Shown here in pieces: positions 23,101 through 33,896 of a stretch of 64,000 nucleotides of DNA. The notes under the pieces were generated by a model that made no database searches, was not told the origin of the DNA, and was given only the letters and a program-made list of their open reading frames with translations. Position 1 is the first letter of the stretch, and every line of letters begins with the position of its first letter. A program made the translations under genes and the position numbers. Source of the DNA: a virus; IMG/VR virus record IMGVR_UViG_3300027985_000661, positions 32,403 to 96,402 of that record; one strand, given 5' to 3'.

Positions 23101-24414
23101 TACATATTACGATACTTTGTTAGATATACATACTAATGCACTTATATCTGAGGGGGTAGTAGCTAATAAAAATGAGGCTAGATCTATAGCAAAATTAAAA
23201 TTGGAAGCTTATTTAAATGTAGATCAAACAGATGCTCAAACTTTTATTACACCTGAAATGTACAGGGCTGTTGCTATCAAATTAGGTGAATGGAATAATG
23301 TAAAAGAACAAGCATATCAGCAGATATTAAATGGAGAGGGTAGTAATATGACAACTAAAGACGTTGTTTTCCAACCTCTTAAAATGACATATGTAAATGT
23401 ACAATATGTGGATGGCCATGCTATAGCAAAATTCGATAAAATGTCTATGGCTACTTTATTTAGAGCGGATATTAAAGGCACTAAAATGGAGAAGTTGTTA
23501 GATAGAATGGAAGCTGTAGGAGAGTTCAAAGGTCTAGAACCTATACACCAAGTTAAATTCCACACTGCTGAAAAAGTAGGGGGTAGAGATAGAAAAGAGA
23601 TATTCCAAGATAATGGTGAATTTGTAGAACTATCTGAGCTTAACTACTACGATCAGGACTTTGATATGCTTAGGTTACAGCTTGTAACAGATCCCCATGA
23701 AGTTAATGAAACTTTAGTAGGTTCTCAGTTTAAGAAAGTGGGTATGTCTAATGTTAAGTTAACCGAGACATACGGTAACGGTAAAACAGGGGCCGAAATA
23801 GTAGAGGAAATAAATAGTATGCTTTCTGAATTATCGAATAGAGGTAAAGATTCCTTATCTGAGGAATTCAATCTAGATAAAAGTAATAAGATAGTAGATA
23901 AGCAAGTATTTATGGATAAATTAAAAGAAGAAGGTAAAAAAGCAGGGATGCCTGATTATATACTTGATACTTTTAAATTGAATGAAAATGGAGATTATTA
24001 CGTAGAACCTGACGCTCATCCTGGTAATAGAAAATGGATACAGAATAGGGTGTTGTCTATAATTAAGAAGGCTACTATTGATTTGAAACTTCCAGGCAAT
24101 GTATTTATTCAAATGTCTAATATAGGTATAGCTAAGGATAAAGAACTTAGGCTTATGGATGAAGAAGGATACATAGAAGCTAAAATATCTGTAAGTGTAT
24201 TTAAAAATATGATACCTTCATATAATACTAAAACACATGCAGAAAGAGTTGAATTCTTGCGTTCTAGACCCGACATCACTGCTATGGCATATAGGATACC
24301 TACTCAAGGACAGAACTCGACATTCGGTCTTAAAGTGGTTGATTTCTTAGATGAGAGAGTGGGAGATGTTATAGTATTGCCTGCTGAAGGTACTGCTGTT
24401 GGAGGTTTTGACTT
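14126..24414 (+). CDS. Giant virion RNA polymerase polyprotein, exon 1
   Basis: This is the first 3429 codons plus two bases of a 4322-residue protein, joined to 25243-27922. I start at the ATG of MSNKLTNEKL, just after the upstream stop; a further in-frame ATG at 14087 lies inside that gene. The N-terminal third is an alpha-helical, Ala/Gly-containing cargo-like region. A zincin motif HEAFH lies at residues 1998-2002 (context AGTAYHEAFHRVSLF). The C-terminal third carries the double-psi beta-barrel region that reaches the catalytic motif at residues 3429-3433, DFDID. crAss-like RNAPs (phi14:2 gp66 type, related to YonO and eukaryotic RdRP) are packaged and injected to transcribe early genes. 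Exon 1 ends inside the Phe codon of DFDID; reading on into the intron gives seven extra residues and a stop. Confidence 0.88.
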
Positions 24415-25242
24415 TAATTATAGAGTCACTGCGTAGAAATACGCTGAAACCTTTCAAATATATCAATCGTATAACCACATAAAGGTTATACAATGGAAAA
24501 AGAAATATTTAATAATTATAGTATATCGAATACCGGAATTATAAAAAGTAAATTTACCGGTAAAGAAATGAAACAATATATAAGTAATGTAGGATATTCT
24601 GCGGTTAGACTTACAATAGAAAAAGGAAAAACAAAATTATTCCACGTACATGTTTTAATCGCAATTGCTTTTTTAGATTATAGTTTAAGTAGTAATTTAG
24701 TTGTAGATCATAAAAATAATATAAGGACAGATAATAGATTAGAGAATTTACAATTAGTAACTAGAAGATTAAATAATACTAAAGAATTTACAGGGAAAGT
24801 AAAATATCCAGGAGTACATATAGAAAAAGGAAGAAGGCATTATAGAGCTCGGATAAAAAATAAAGATAAGTATTTATCATTAGGTTCCTACTTAGATCCT
24901 AAGGATGCATACAGAGCTTATATGAAATCTTTAAAAGAAATAGATATACAGGCTTATAATTATTATAAAGATATATTTGGAGAATAAATAACTCCTTTAA
25001 TTGCTGGGAACTCCTATAATAGAGTATAGGGCAATCAGCAGCCAAGCTTCGAAAGAAGAAGGTTCAACGACTAGTCCGGCACGTTAAAAAGTGCGGTAGA
25101 AGGACGTACATCCAAGTGGATGGAAATGGGGAGCACCTTACTAGATAATGCTAAAGGTGAAGATATAGTCTAGTCTGTATGGTAACATACAGCAGTTCAT
25201 AAGAGAACGGGTACAGATTAACGACCTGTATTGAATATTACG
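24415..25242 (+). mobile_element. Group I intron in the RNAP catalytic motif, with HNH endonuclease
   Basis: An 828-nt intron. Splicing TT|T restores DFDIDKLYFIR without a frame change (phase 2). P1 forms between exon TGACTT (24409-24414) and guide GAGTCA (24423-24428), giving U.G at the splice site. P2 is GCGTA-GAAA-TACGC. The core has TAATTGCTGGGAACTCC, AATCAGCAGCC (P4 region), GACTAG (25069-25074) and ATAGTC (25165-25170) as P7 strands. The last base is G (25242). The layout fits subgroup IA phage introns. The endonuclease gene lies between P2 and P3. Confidence 0.9.
24493..24987 (+). CDS. HNH homing endonuclease with AP2-like C-terminus
   Basis: A 164-residue intron-encoded protein. The N-terminal 35 residues look like a NUMOD4-type segment (FNNYSISNTGIIKS). 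The HNH core spans about residues 52-92: H at FHVHVLIAIAFL, then VVDHKNN and NRLENLQLVT, the HNH_3 pattern. The C-terminus (YPGVHIEKGRRHYRARIKN...LGSYLDPKDAYRAY) is an AP2/ERF-like DNA-binding domain. It would cut intronless RNAP alleles and drive intron homing. It lies wholly inside the intron between P2 and P3 and has its own ATG. Confidence 0.88.
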   Translation: MEKEIFNNYSISNTGIIKSKFTGKEMKQYISNVGYSAVRLTIEKGKTKLFHVHVLIAIAFLDYSLSSNLVVDHKNNIRTDNRLENLQLVTRRLNNTKEFTGKVKYPGVHIEKGRRHYRARIKNKDKYLSLGSYLDPKDAYRAYMKSLKEIDIQAYNYYKDIFGE

Positions 25243-27922
25243 TGACATTGATAAATTGTATTTTATACGCCATAATTATACCAAAGATGGATATAAGATA
25301 GAGTACTTAACTGATGACAATTCTACTCTTGAAGAAAGAATGGAGGCGTATGCAGAAGAAGTATTAAAAGATAGATTTAAAGATATTAAAAGAAAGTATA
25401 AAGGTGAAGAAATAGATAAGAGGATTAAACTTGAAATACTTAATTGGAAAAACAATAATAGAATTAGTTTTGAAAAAAGAAGTATTAAAGCTCAAAATAC
25501 TAAAGAAGCTGTACAGAATAGGTTATTAGATATGTATTTTGATATTTATAGGGATAGTAAGCATGCTGCACATAGAACTCAACCTTTAGGATATGGAGCC
25601 GACCAATTGAAAAAGCTTGCAAAAGATATAAGAAAATGGAATGGTACTATAAGAACTGATAAAGAAGGAAATGTAATAGAAACAGACGTTGAATCACTTA
25701 AATCTACTACTCCAGTATTTAACTTAGATGTTAAAGCTAGGTATAAATTAGGTAAAGCTTTAGGTTCTTATGCTCTTTCTAACGTTCACCATGCTTTAGG
25801 TCAGACAGTAGGACTTTCCCTTAACCAGAATATAGGATCTGGAAACCTAAATGAATTTGGAAATACCAGTCTTGCAGGATTATTAGGTAGGGATAATGAG
25901 TATATAATGGAGTGGTTCTCTGCTCTTATTGATGCTCACGTTGATATAGCAGCCGATCCTTTCATTTACTTCTTAAATGCCAATGATTATACAGTTAAAG
26001 AACTTTCGTTACTATTAAGAGCCGGTGTTGGCGGTATTAAGACGTTTAAATTTATAGCCCAACCTATACTGTCTTCTATTGCAAAAGAAGTAGAAAATGC
26101 TAAAAATAATATAGGTCTTGATATTCGAATTGCCGATGTTGTAGCTTCAATTAGAAAGAAATATGAAGCACAAGCTAGAAAACATGGAGTTTCGTATGTA
26201 GAGTATAACCCCTCTATAGATAATTTCGATTCTATATTAAATGAAGCAGAATTAGAAGATGCTTTTAAAGAATCTGCAAAAGAGAATCCAAAAGGAAGTT
26301 TTTACGTACAACAATTAAGGGTATTAGATGCTTTCCAAAGTATATCCTTACCTGCCCAGATGCTATCAGAAGCTGTAATGGCTAGTAGGATTGATACTAA
26401 GAAATTTGGTACATCGTTCTCAGAGGTAGAGAATTATACTATTAGAGTACAGAAAGCTTTAGATGACGAGGCAAAAGGAGCGGGAATTCAAGGTTTCAAG
26501 AAGTTTATTGAAGATACTTATTTAGGTGCCTATACCAACAATAGTATAGATCTATCTTATGGTATGTTATCTAATATATCTTTAGAGACCAAGCCTGCTT
26601 TTCGTAAAGCTGTTAGAAATATCTTAACAAGTGTAAATAAGAGGTATACTGCAAGTGAGAAACTAATAAAGACAGTATCTGATGAGATATATACTAACCT
26701 TACTGCTGCTTATTTTAAAGAAAAAGGTATACTTGAAGAAAGTATGATCAAATCGCTTATATATGGAAATAACAGTATTCCTAAAAGAGTAGAGGATATA
26801 AAAAATGGCAGTATTAAAGGATTTGAGAAGTATAAAGACTCAGGATTACTTTCTAAATTAGTACCTTACTATAAGCAGGATGCTCCTGATATGTTAATAT
26901 TTAATAAGCCTGATGATAAGTATGAAAAGGATTCGTTAGTTAGATCTTGGAAAGATATGGCAAACAGTACTAATCCAGATGTTAGAGCTTTTGCACAAGA
27001 TTTATTCTACTACTCCTATTTAACTAGTGGTTTTAAAAATACTCTTAATTCATTTTACGATCTCGCCCCTAGAGAATTATTAATAGATGAGGGCTATAAT
27101 GAGTTTATTAAAGAATATTTTAGTAAACTTAACGATCCTGATTATTTTGATATGTTCTTAGATGAATTCTACTTAAATAGTTGGAATAATAGTGAGTTAG
27201 TACCTGAAATTAAGGATAAGAGTATTAAAAGTAAGAAAAGTGCTAGTAAAGGAGGTACATACATGCTATTTACTGATAATATTTCTTTTTATGTAGGTAA
27301 GAATAATAAAGGCCAGTCTATTTATAGACCTTATATTAAGTATAAAGGGCCTGAAGGTTTAGAACTATATAAGTATACAGGTACTATATCAGAAAGAGGC
27401 AAAGAATTTGCAATTTATTATAGGGTAGAAAAGAAAGGTTATAATAAGAATGGATTTGTCGTAAAAGAGAATTTAACTAAAGGTACAATATTCTCTTCTA
27501 ATAGGACTGGATTACCTGATAGCGTTACTAAATATCTAAACCCTACTAATATATCTTCTATAGCGAATGCTAAAAATAAAGACGGTATTAAAATATTCGA
27601 TTTCCTAAGTAAGGCAGATTTCGTTAATATTGAGGATATGGTAGTGTCCCAATATAAAAATGATATAAGGGATTTCGATTCAGAAACACAGGCTAAAATA
27701 AACAGAATTAGACCTTTAGATTTGACCGATGAAGCCACTAAATTATTTAGTACCCAAGAGATTGTGACTACTAGTTTAGATATACAAAAAGGTTTCTATA
27801 CTTTGAATAATAATAAAATTGTATTTATTGATAAAATAGAAGAAGATTCTTATTTGGTTGAACAGTGGGGATACCAAACACCTACTTCTGAACAGATAGA
27901 TGCTAATATGAAAGAATGTTAA
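25243..27922 (+). CDS. Giant virion RNA polymerase polyprotein, exon 2
   Basis: This exon begins with the last base of the Phe codon and continues DIDKLYFIRHNY, finishing the metal-binding DFDID loop. About 893 residues remain. They include Asn/Leu-rich helical blocks such as VHHALGQTVGLSLNQNIGSGN, expected of the helical bridge and C-terminal part of crAss-like RNAPs. An apparent ORF starting at 25256 lacks the catalytic aspartates, so the intron must be spliced for an active enzyme. The next gene starts 12 nt downstream. Confidence 0.87.
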
Positions 27923-27933
27923 AATAATAAATA

Positions 27934-30900
27934 ATGAGTTGTCCTAATAAGAATTTAATAGATTACCAACGATTGGTCGACAGTCTTGGGGAGAAAGGGG
28001 CATTCCATGTATTTATAAAGAACGGTAATAAAGTTCCCTATATACAAAATAGGGAACAAAACCGTTTTATATGGGATGTAGAAAATAAGTTTGGATTAGT
28101 TGATTGGCCCTCTACAAATATAAAAGGCCTTAATCAAAAACAATATAAAGGATTCGATAGATTCACTACTGAAAAACTTATTAACCAAATACGTGAACAA
28201 TATGTAGGTGACTATACTATTAAACGTGTATCTCCGTATGGGAAAGGGGAATTCGGATTGAAGATAGAGGGTACTCCAGTTTCTAAAGAAGAACTAGATA
28301 GTTTTTACCCTACTTTAGAGCATAGCGAAGCTTTACATAAGTACCTCTATTACAAAGAATTTCAAATAAGGGAAGAAGAGGCAAATGAGGATATACTTCC
28401 TTTAGATACGTATGATCAGAAAATAATGGACTTGAGTTCGGGCAATTCTGATTTAAGAATATCTAAAAGAGGTGTAGAAAAGACACTCCTCAAAATGCAA
28501 GCTACTTTAATGTCTAATATGCCTAGAATAAAAGAGGTTATATATGATAGTACTTTAGAAGTAGCGGGTAGATTAGAGGCAGGAGGAGAGATAATAAAAG
28601 TAAACCCTGAGTACATGACTACTGATACATTAGGTCATGAATTTGGGCACTTACTTATAGATTTGAGAGGAGGATTAAGAGACCCTTTTATACTACAAGC
28701 TATTGAACAATTAGAAAATACTGAATTAGCACAAGGAGTAAGAGAGAGGTACCCTGAATTAAAGGGAACTGAAAAATTGCAGAAAGAGATACTAGCCCAA
28801 GCTATAGGTAAAGAAGTAGTTGATTTATTTCAAGAGCAGGAGGAAAATAATAAATTTGAAAGATGGCTACTTAGATTATTTAGATGGCTAAAGTCTCGTT
28901 TAGGTATTGAAAAAAATAACGCTAGAGAGTTAGCAGGGATGCTAATAGGGGAAGTATCTTTAGATGAGAGTAAGTTTCTATTTTCACCATCCGATTATCC
29001 GCAGGAACAAAAGTTAGCAGAAGATGGGGATATAGTTGATGAAGAGCTTGAAGATAGAAAAGACGCTTTAGAAAATTTACAAACTGCTGCTAAGATTAAA
29101 AATAAGTATCAACAAATACGTGACAAGGCTATTGATCTTATTAACACTCGTATACGTAGAGAGACAAGCGCAGGTAGGGCAGGTAGTTTACAGTCTTTAA
29201 AAGAAGTATTAGAAAAGTTACAAAATGAAGGAATAGATGATAAAATAGCTATCGCTTCCTTTGTAGACAACGCAGTTACAGCTATTAATTCCATATACAA
29301 AGACTATAAAATTAGGAAAGAAGAATATGATAATGGAGACCCTGATGCTATAACTATCAAAATGCTTAATAGATGGACTAATATACTATCAGCATACGAT
29401 ACTTTGGACACAGTCTCCTACTCTATTATGGAGGACGAATTCAACGTGGAAGGTATTTCCAAAGAAGATCTAAATAATATGCGTAGGGATGTGGATGACG
29501 CTATTAAGAAGAAAAACCTAGTAAAAGAACTTTACAAGACTTTAGGGGGAGATTTAATGTCTAAGACATTAGCTAGATATACTACTAAAATATTGGCTGA
29601 GAAGCGTAATCAATTTAAAAGGGAATGGCTGTCTAAAAATAAAAACGATTATAGTAAAACAAAAGATCGTAATAAGGCATTACAAGAAGCTACAGATGCT
29701 TATATGAAGGACAAAATTTCTGACCTTACAGAAGAGACTACTATTAAATTGAGGGCGGAAATGCAGAAAGCCTCTACAGGAGATATAAATATGCTCGCTG
29801 CTTGGTTCGATACTGTATTAGATACTGACGATATGGTTGTTGGCGCTATGGTTAAAAAGTTTGTCATAGCAGATCGAAAAGCTAGACAAAGAGCTATAGA
29901 TTTTAGGAATAGAATGTTGCCAATTCTAAAAGAACTGGAACAATTTACAGGGTATACAACAAATACCGCTCCTGAAAAAATGTACGATTTTATGCTAGAA
30001 AAGAATGAAAAAGGAGAGTATACAGGTCATGTTCTTTCACAATTTAGCAGCGGTCTTATAAACGAATTTGATAGGATTAAAAGAGAGTACCAAGATCTAC
30101 CTGAGAAAGAAAGGCGCATAGAAGTTTATAAATGGAAGCAGGAAAATATGCCCACAAATGAAGCTAAAAAAACAAAAGCTTTTCAAGAATTTTTGGGGGA
30201 ATTGAAAGATAGTAAAATAATAAATGAAGAGGACATTAAAAGGATAAATTCTAACTTGGAATTACCATTCGAAAGGCAGAAAAACCCTGAGTCTTTTTTA
30301 AGTTTTGAAGCAGCTAATGAAATTACAACATGGTTTAGGAGTAATTCATTTAAATTTAGAGAGCCTACATCTAAATGGGAAAATAAAGAATGGAGGCAAT
30401 TAGAACGTATTTTAGAGGATAAAAATGATCCTAGAACTAAATTCTATGAATTAATAGCAGAAGCTAAAAATGAGGCGGACTCACAACTCCCATTTAACAA
30501 GAGACAGCATGATAGACTCCCATTTGTAATAAAAAGTACACGGGAAAGAATGCTATCAGGTCAAACTCTTAAAAATATAGTACAGGATAAAATAAAAGAT
30601 CTTACACAAGTCCGAGAGGATGATACAGAAAGAGGGTCAGTATTAACAGATGAGAACGATAAACCTATAGATTTCGTACCTATACATTATATTAGAAGCT
30701 CAGATTATAATGTGAATGATCAATCTTTTGACTTAGCCACTGTTTACTATAAGTATTTTAAAATGGCAACTAATTATGGGGAAAAATCAGATCTTATAGC
30801 AGAAGCAGAATATACAAAAAAGATAATTTCAGAAAGAGAGATGCCGGTATATGATTCTAAAGGTAATCCTATTAAGGCATACTTGGGTAATTTATCACAG

Positions 30901-32259
30901 AAAGATTTAACTAAAAGTGGTAAAAACTCTCAATTACTTGTTCAATACGAACAGTTTCTTAAATCCCTACTATACGGCCAAACGAAAATAGATCATGGGG
31001 AATGGGACGTGTTAGGATATAAAATAGATAAAGCAAAAGTAGGGGATAACCTTAATAAGTTCACTGCTTATAATATGTTAGGTTTCAATATGTTACAGGC
31101 CGTATCTAACGTTACGTTAGGTGAAACTACTCAAATATTGGAGGCTAAAGCAGGTTCTAAATTTAATATGCAAGATTTACATGATGCTACAGTAGAGTAC
31201 TATGCTAAGATGCCTGAGATAGTAGGTGATATAGGCCTTAGGGCTCCTGAGTCTAAAATAGGCCTATTAAACGAGAAATTCGATATACTTAACGAATATG
31301 AAGGCGGAGTATATAGAAAGAACACTAGGTGGTCTAATTTGATGAATTCTAGTGCGTTATTCTTCATGTCTCATGCAGGTGAGCATTTTATGCAGACACG
31401 TGTAATGATGGCAATGCTAAAGAAGAAAAGGGCATTTGATAAAGAAGGTAACGACATAGGTAGTATATACGATATGTACTCTACTGAAAATAATAAATTG
31501 GTGTTAGACGAGAGGGTAGATATAGTAAAATCAGGATGGGATGAAGAAAATCAAATACTATTTGGAGAGGAAGTAAAAGCTTTACTAATGACCTTGCATG
31601 GTAACTATTCTGATCTTGGAGTAGTGGCTGCGCAAAGGCATGTTCTTGGTAGGATGGGGTTAATGTTCCGTAAGTTTATAGTACCTGGGTTTAAAAGACG
31701 ATGGGGAGGAAGAAGATTCAATAATTTCTTAAATGACTACACAGAAGGATACTATTCCACTACTGGTAGGTATTTTAAAAATCTTATAACTGAGTCTAAA
31801 TCCCTCAGTTTCTCTGCTATGTCGGAGTCATGGAAAGACCTGTTACCAGAAGAACAAGCTAATATAAGAAGAACAATATCTGAATTTTCATTTATGATTA
31901 TTTTTAGTATTCTATCCACTGCTTTCTTAACACTTAAAGGAGAAGCCGACGACGATGATGAAAGAAGGTTTTATTCTGCACTTTCTTATTTAACTCATAG
32001 GGCTAGTTCAGAATATGGTTTTTGGTGGAACCCTAGTGCAGCAATGGAAGTACTAAGGTCTCCCGCAGCTTCAATATCTACATTAGAGAATGTAATAAAG
32101 ATGGCAACACAAATGTTCCATCCTTTTGAGAGGTATGAAAGAGGCAATTGGGGAGGAGAATTAAAGTTGACTAAAAACGCAATACAATTAATGCCTGCTA
32201 TAAAGCAGATATATAGGATAAGGGACGTAGAAGACTTGGCGGAGCTTGTGAATATTTAA
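27934..32259 (+). CDS. Large virion cargo protein with zincin motif and membrane segment
   Basis: A 1441-residue protein, last gene of the plus-strand block. HEFGH at residues 235-239 (context TDTLGHEFGHLLIDL) is a zinc-metallopeptidase signature. A long charged helical region follows (about 370-900). One hydrophobic segment, FSFMIIFSILSTAFLTL, lies at about 1318-1334, followed by an acidic EADDDDE run. The C-terminus (RASSEYGFWWNPSAAMEVL) is conserved in style with crAss-like large tail-cargo proteins. Probable role: ejected with the RNAP, with membrane or envelope transit. Protease activity is inferred from the motif. A rho-independent terminator follows. Confidence 0.7.
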   Translation: MSCPNKNLIDYQRLVDSLGEKGAFHVFIKNGNKVPYIQNREQNRFIWDVENKFGLVDWPSTNIKGLNQKQYKGFDRFTTEKLINQIREQYVGDYTIKRVSPYGKGEFGLKIEGTPVSKEELDSFYPTLEHSEALHKYLYYKEFQIREEEANEDILPLDTYDQKIMDLSSGNSDLRISKRGVEKTLLKMQATLMSNMPRIKEVIYDSTLEVAGRLEAGGEIIKVNPEYMTTDTLGHEFGHLLIDLRGGLRDPFILQAIEQLENTELAQGVRERYPELKGTEKLQKEILAQAIGKEVVDLFQEQEENNKFERWLLRLFRWLKSRLGIEKNNARELAGMLIGEVSLDESKFLFSPSDYPQEQKLAEDGDIVDEELEDRKDALENLQTAAKIKNKYQQIRDKAIDLINTRIRRETSAGRAGSLQSLKEVLEKLQNEGIDDKIAIASFVDNAVTAINSIYKDYKIRKEEYDNGDPDAITIKMLNRWTNILSAYDTLDTVSYSIMEDEFNVEGISKEDLNNMRRDVDDAIKKKNLVKELYKTLGGDLMSKTLARYTTKILAEKRNQFKREWLSKNKNDYSKTKDRNKALQEATDAYMKDKISDLTEETTIKLRAEMQKASTGDINMLAAWFDTVLDTDDMVVGAMVKKFVIADRKARQRAIDFRNRMLPILKELEQFTGYTTNTAPEKMYDFMLEKNEKGEYTGHVLSQFSSGLINEFDRIKREYQDLPEKERRIEVYKWKQENMPTNEAKKTKAFQEFLGELKDSKIINEEDIKRINSNLELPFERQKNPESFLSFEAANEITTWFRSNSFKFREPTSKWENKEWRQLERILEDKNDPRTKFYELIAEAKNEADSQLPFNKRQHDRLPFVIKSTRERMLSGQTLKNIVQDKIKDLTQVREDDTERGSVLTDENDKPIDFVPIHYIRSSDYNVNDQSFDLATVYYKYFKMATNYGEKSDLIAEAEYTKKIISEREMPVYDSKGNPIKAYLGNLSQKDLTKSGKNSQLLVQYEQFLKSLLYGQTKIDHGEWDVLGYKIDKAKVGDNLNKFTAYNMLGFNMLQAVSNVTLGETTQILEAKAGSKFNMQDLHDATVEYYAKMPEIVGDIGLRAPESKIGLLNEKFDILNEYEGGVYRKNTRWSNLMNSSALFFMSHAGEHFMQTRVMMAMLKKKRAFDKEGNDIGSIYDMYSTENNKLVLDERVDIVKSGWDEENQILFGEEVKALLMTLHGNYSDLGVVAAQRHVLGRMGLMFRKFIVPGFKRRWGGRRFNNFLNDYTEGYYSTTGRYFKNLITESKSLSFSAMSESWKDLLPEEQANIRRTISEFSFMIIFSILSTAFLTLKGEADDDDERRFYSALSYLTHRASSEYGFWWNPSAAMEVLRSPAASISTLENVIKMATQMFHPFERYERGNWGGELKLTKNAIQLMPAIKQIYRIRDVEDLAELVNI

Positions 32260-32288
32260 AGTTCGTTAATATAATAATGCCAAAATTT

Positions 32289-32321
32289 AGGGGGGTATAG
32301 GAAACTATACTCCCTTTTTTT
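32289..32321 (+). terminator. Rho-independent terminator of the plus-strand block
   Basis: Stem GGGGGTATAG / CTATACTCCC with a GAAA tetraloop, followed by seven T. It lies 30 nt after the last plus-strand stop. Confidence 0.92.
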
Positions 32322-32325
32322 ATAT

Positions 32326-32350
32326 TATAAAAGGGGCATTTAGCCCCTTT
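32326..32350 (-). terminator. Rho-independent terminator of the minus-strand block
   Basis: Read on the minus strand, AAGGGGC-TAAAT-GCCCCTT is followed by TTATA. It lies 23 nt past the last minus-strand gene and faces the plus-strand terminator, marking the convergence point. Confidence 0.85.
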
Positions 32351-32372
32351 ATTATTTATATTAATATATTTA

Positions 32373-33056
32373 TTAACAGCAGCTTTCTGCAATACTTTCC
32401 ACCTTTTCAAGTAAGTCTCCTAAAGCTCGAAGACGTTTTTTAGGATCTTTATTTTCTAAGCCTTCTAAAATAGTGATATCCTCAATATAAGATGGAATAT
32501 TCTTAATAGCAATACCGTACTTCTCTGCTAATTCTTTTTCCTTAATATATTTATTTCGTTTTTCTTCATTACGTTTAGAAATTTCGATTTTTTCTTTTTC
32601 TTCAATTTCTAACATTAATTCAAAACGATAATCTTCAAATGCAGCCACGTCCGTTACGATATAAATTTCGTGTAATAGAAATTCATATCTACTTCGCCAA
32701 GAGTATTTGTAATCTCCGTATTGTATACCAAATTCTTTAAGAACATTTTCCATATTCAAAGTGTCTAAACAGGCCTTTTTAAAATCAAAATCTTCTTTTT
32801 CTTTTTTATTTAAACTTAATAAATTAGAATACGATCCTATAATTAATTCTTCGGCAGTATGATAGGCTGCCAATATTTTATTTTTACAGATAGTTTCTAA
32901 TGCTTCATTTAATGCACTTAATGTCATTTTATCAGAATTAAGAACATCTTTACCATATTCTTTTTCTAAAATGTCAGATAAAGGGGTTAAAAATTTAAAT
33001 TCTTTTAAATTTACTTTTCCATTTCCTTTTTTAAGATCTTCTAATGTTACTACCAT
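32373..33056 (-). CDS. Hypothetical helical protein, terminal minus-strand gene
   Basis: A 227-residue Glu/Lys-rich protein. The segment LMLEIEEKEKIEISKRNEEKRNKYIKEK is split by predicted coiled coil around residues 145-175, and the protein ends CC. No recognised domain. It is the last gene before the convergent terminators. It could be a phage-encoded accessory or structural protein. Confidence 0.6.
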   Translation of the reverse strand: MVVTLEDLKKGNGKVNLKEFKFLTPLSDILEKEYGKDVLNSDKMTLSALNEALETICKNKILAAYHTAEELIIGSYSNLLSLNKKEKEDFDFKKACLDTLNMENVLKEFGIQYGDYKYSWRSRYEFLLHEIYIVTDVAAFEDYRFELMLEIEEKEKIEISKRNEEKRNKYIKEKELAEKYGIAIKNIPSYIEDITILEGLENKDPKKRLRALGDLLEKVESIAESCC

Positions 33057-33113
33057 TATATATAAAAATTTTTGTTAATATTAAATTAATAACTCCTTTT
33101 TGGAGTAGTGGGT

Positions 33114-33131
33114 AAAAGGGGTGCTATCCCC
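33114..33131 (-). terminator. Terminator hairpin
   Basis: On the minus strand GGGG-ATAGCA-CCCC is followed by TTTT. It separates the 33163-33849 gene from 32373-33056. A second small hairpin ACTCC-AAAAA-GGAGT follows in the leader of the next gene. Confidence 0.65.
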
Positions 33132-33162
33132 TAATACCCTGAGTATTAATAATAGCGGAAAA

Positions 33163-33849
33163 CTATCCTACTTTAGGAAGTAGTAAACGTCCTAATTTAG
33201 ACTTAGCTACTTTACGGTAAGCATTAAGTTCTTCTTTGTCTTTTAAGATTTCTTCTTTATACTTATTACGCATTTTATTTAATTCTAAATTACGTTCTTT
33301 AGAAGCGAACTCGAAATCTTCATTTAATTTACGAATTTCTAAATCATGTTCTCTTTCAAGTATTTCAATTTTATTATCTTTTTCTTTTTTATCGATATAA
33401 TTAGATTCTCTTAATTTTCTAATTTCTAATTCATTATTATTAATAATAGACTTAAAATATTCTACTTTTTTCTGTAATTCAGAAATTTCTTTTTTGAATT
33501 TAATTTCTACATCGGTTTTAATTTCAGCTTTAAGTTTAGAAAGAGCTTCTTTGCCTCCCCATTCAGCTTCAATTTCACCATGTTCTTTATAAACGATTAC
33601 TTTTTTTCCTTCTTTTTCAAGTTTATAATTGTAGGTTACCAATTCAAAATTGCGTTTCTCAGTAGTACTTAATTTAGATTTAAGCTCTTCAATCTCTCTA
33701 TATAACGATTCGATTTTATCCTCACGTTTGGTCAAATCATTTAAAAAGTGATCTACAACTTTATTGTTATTAGTATCAATTGCTGTTTTAACTGCATTTT
33801 CACTTACTAAATTAGCAAGTTCATTAGTACTTACTTTACTTGTATTCAT
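33163..33849 (-). CDS. Long coiled-coil protein
   Basis: A 228-residue protein, almost entirely heptad-like Glu/Lys/Leu sequence from about residue 35 to 215 (for example KIESLYREIEELKSKLSTTE). The C-terminus is AKSKLGRLLLPKVG. No catalytic motif. It lies between an AAA+ ATPase gene and another helical protein gene, and could be a partner or scaffold of that ATPase. This is inference from neighbourhood. Confidence 0.6.
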   Translation of the reverse strand: MNTSKVSTNELANLVSENAVKTAIDTNNNKVVDHFLNDLTKREDKIESLYREIEELKSKLSTTEKRNFELVTYNYKLEKEGKKVIVYKEHGEIEAEWGGKEALSKLKAEIKTDVEIKFKKEISELQKKVEYFKSIINNNELEIRKLRESNYIDKKEKDNKIEILEREHDLEIRKLNEDFEFASKERNLELNKMRNKYKEEILKDKEELNAYRKVAKSKLGRLLLPKVG

Positions 33850-33896
33850 TTTATTTTATTTAATGATAAATAGTTAAATTATAATAAGTTTAATTA

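Noticed and set aside
25243-25256. Independent start for the 888-codon frame at 25256
   Set aside because: It begins in the middle of the catalytic motif; the splice junction accounts for it as exon 2.
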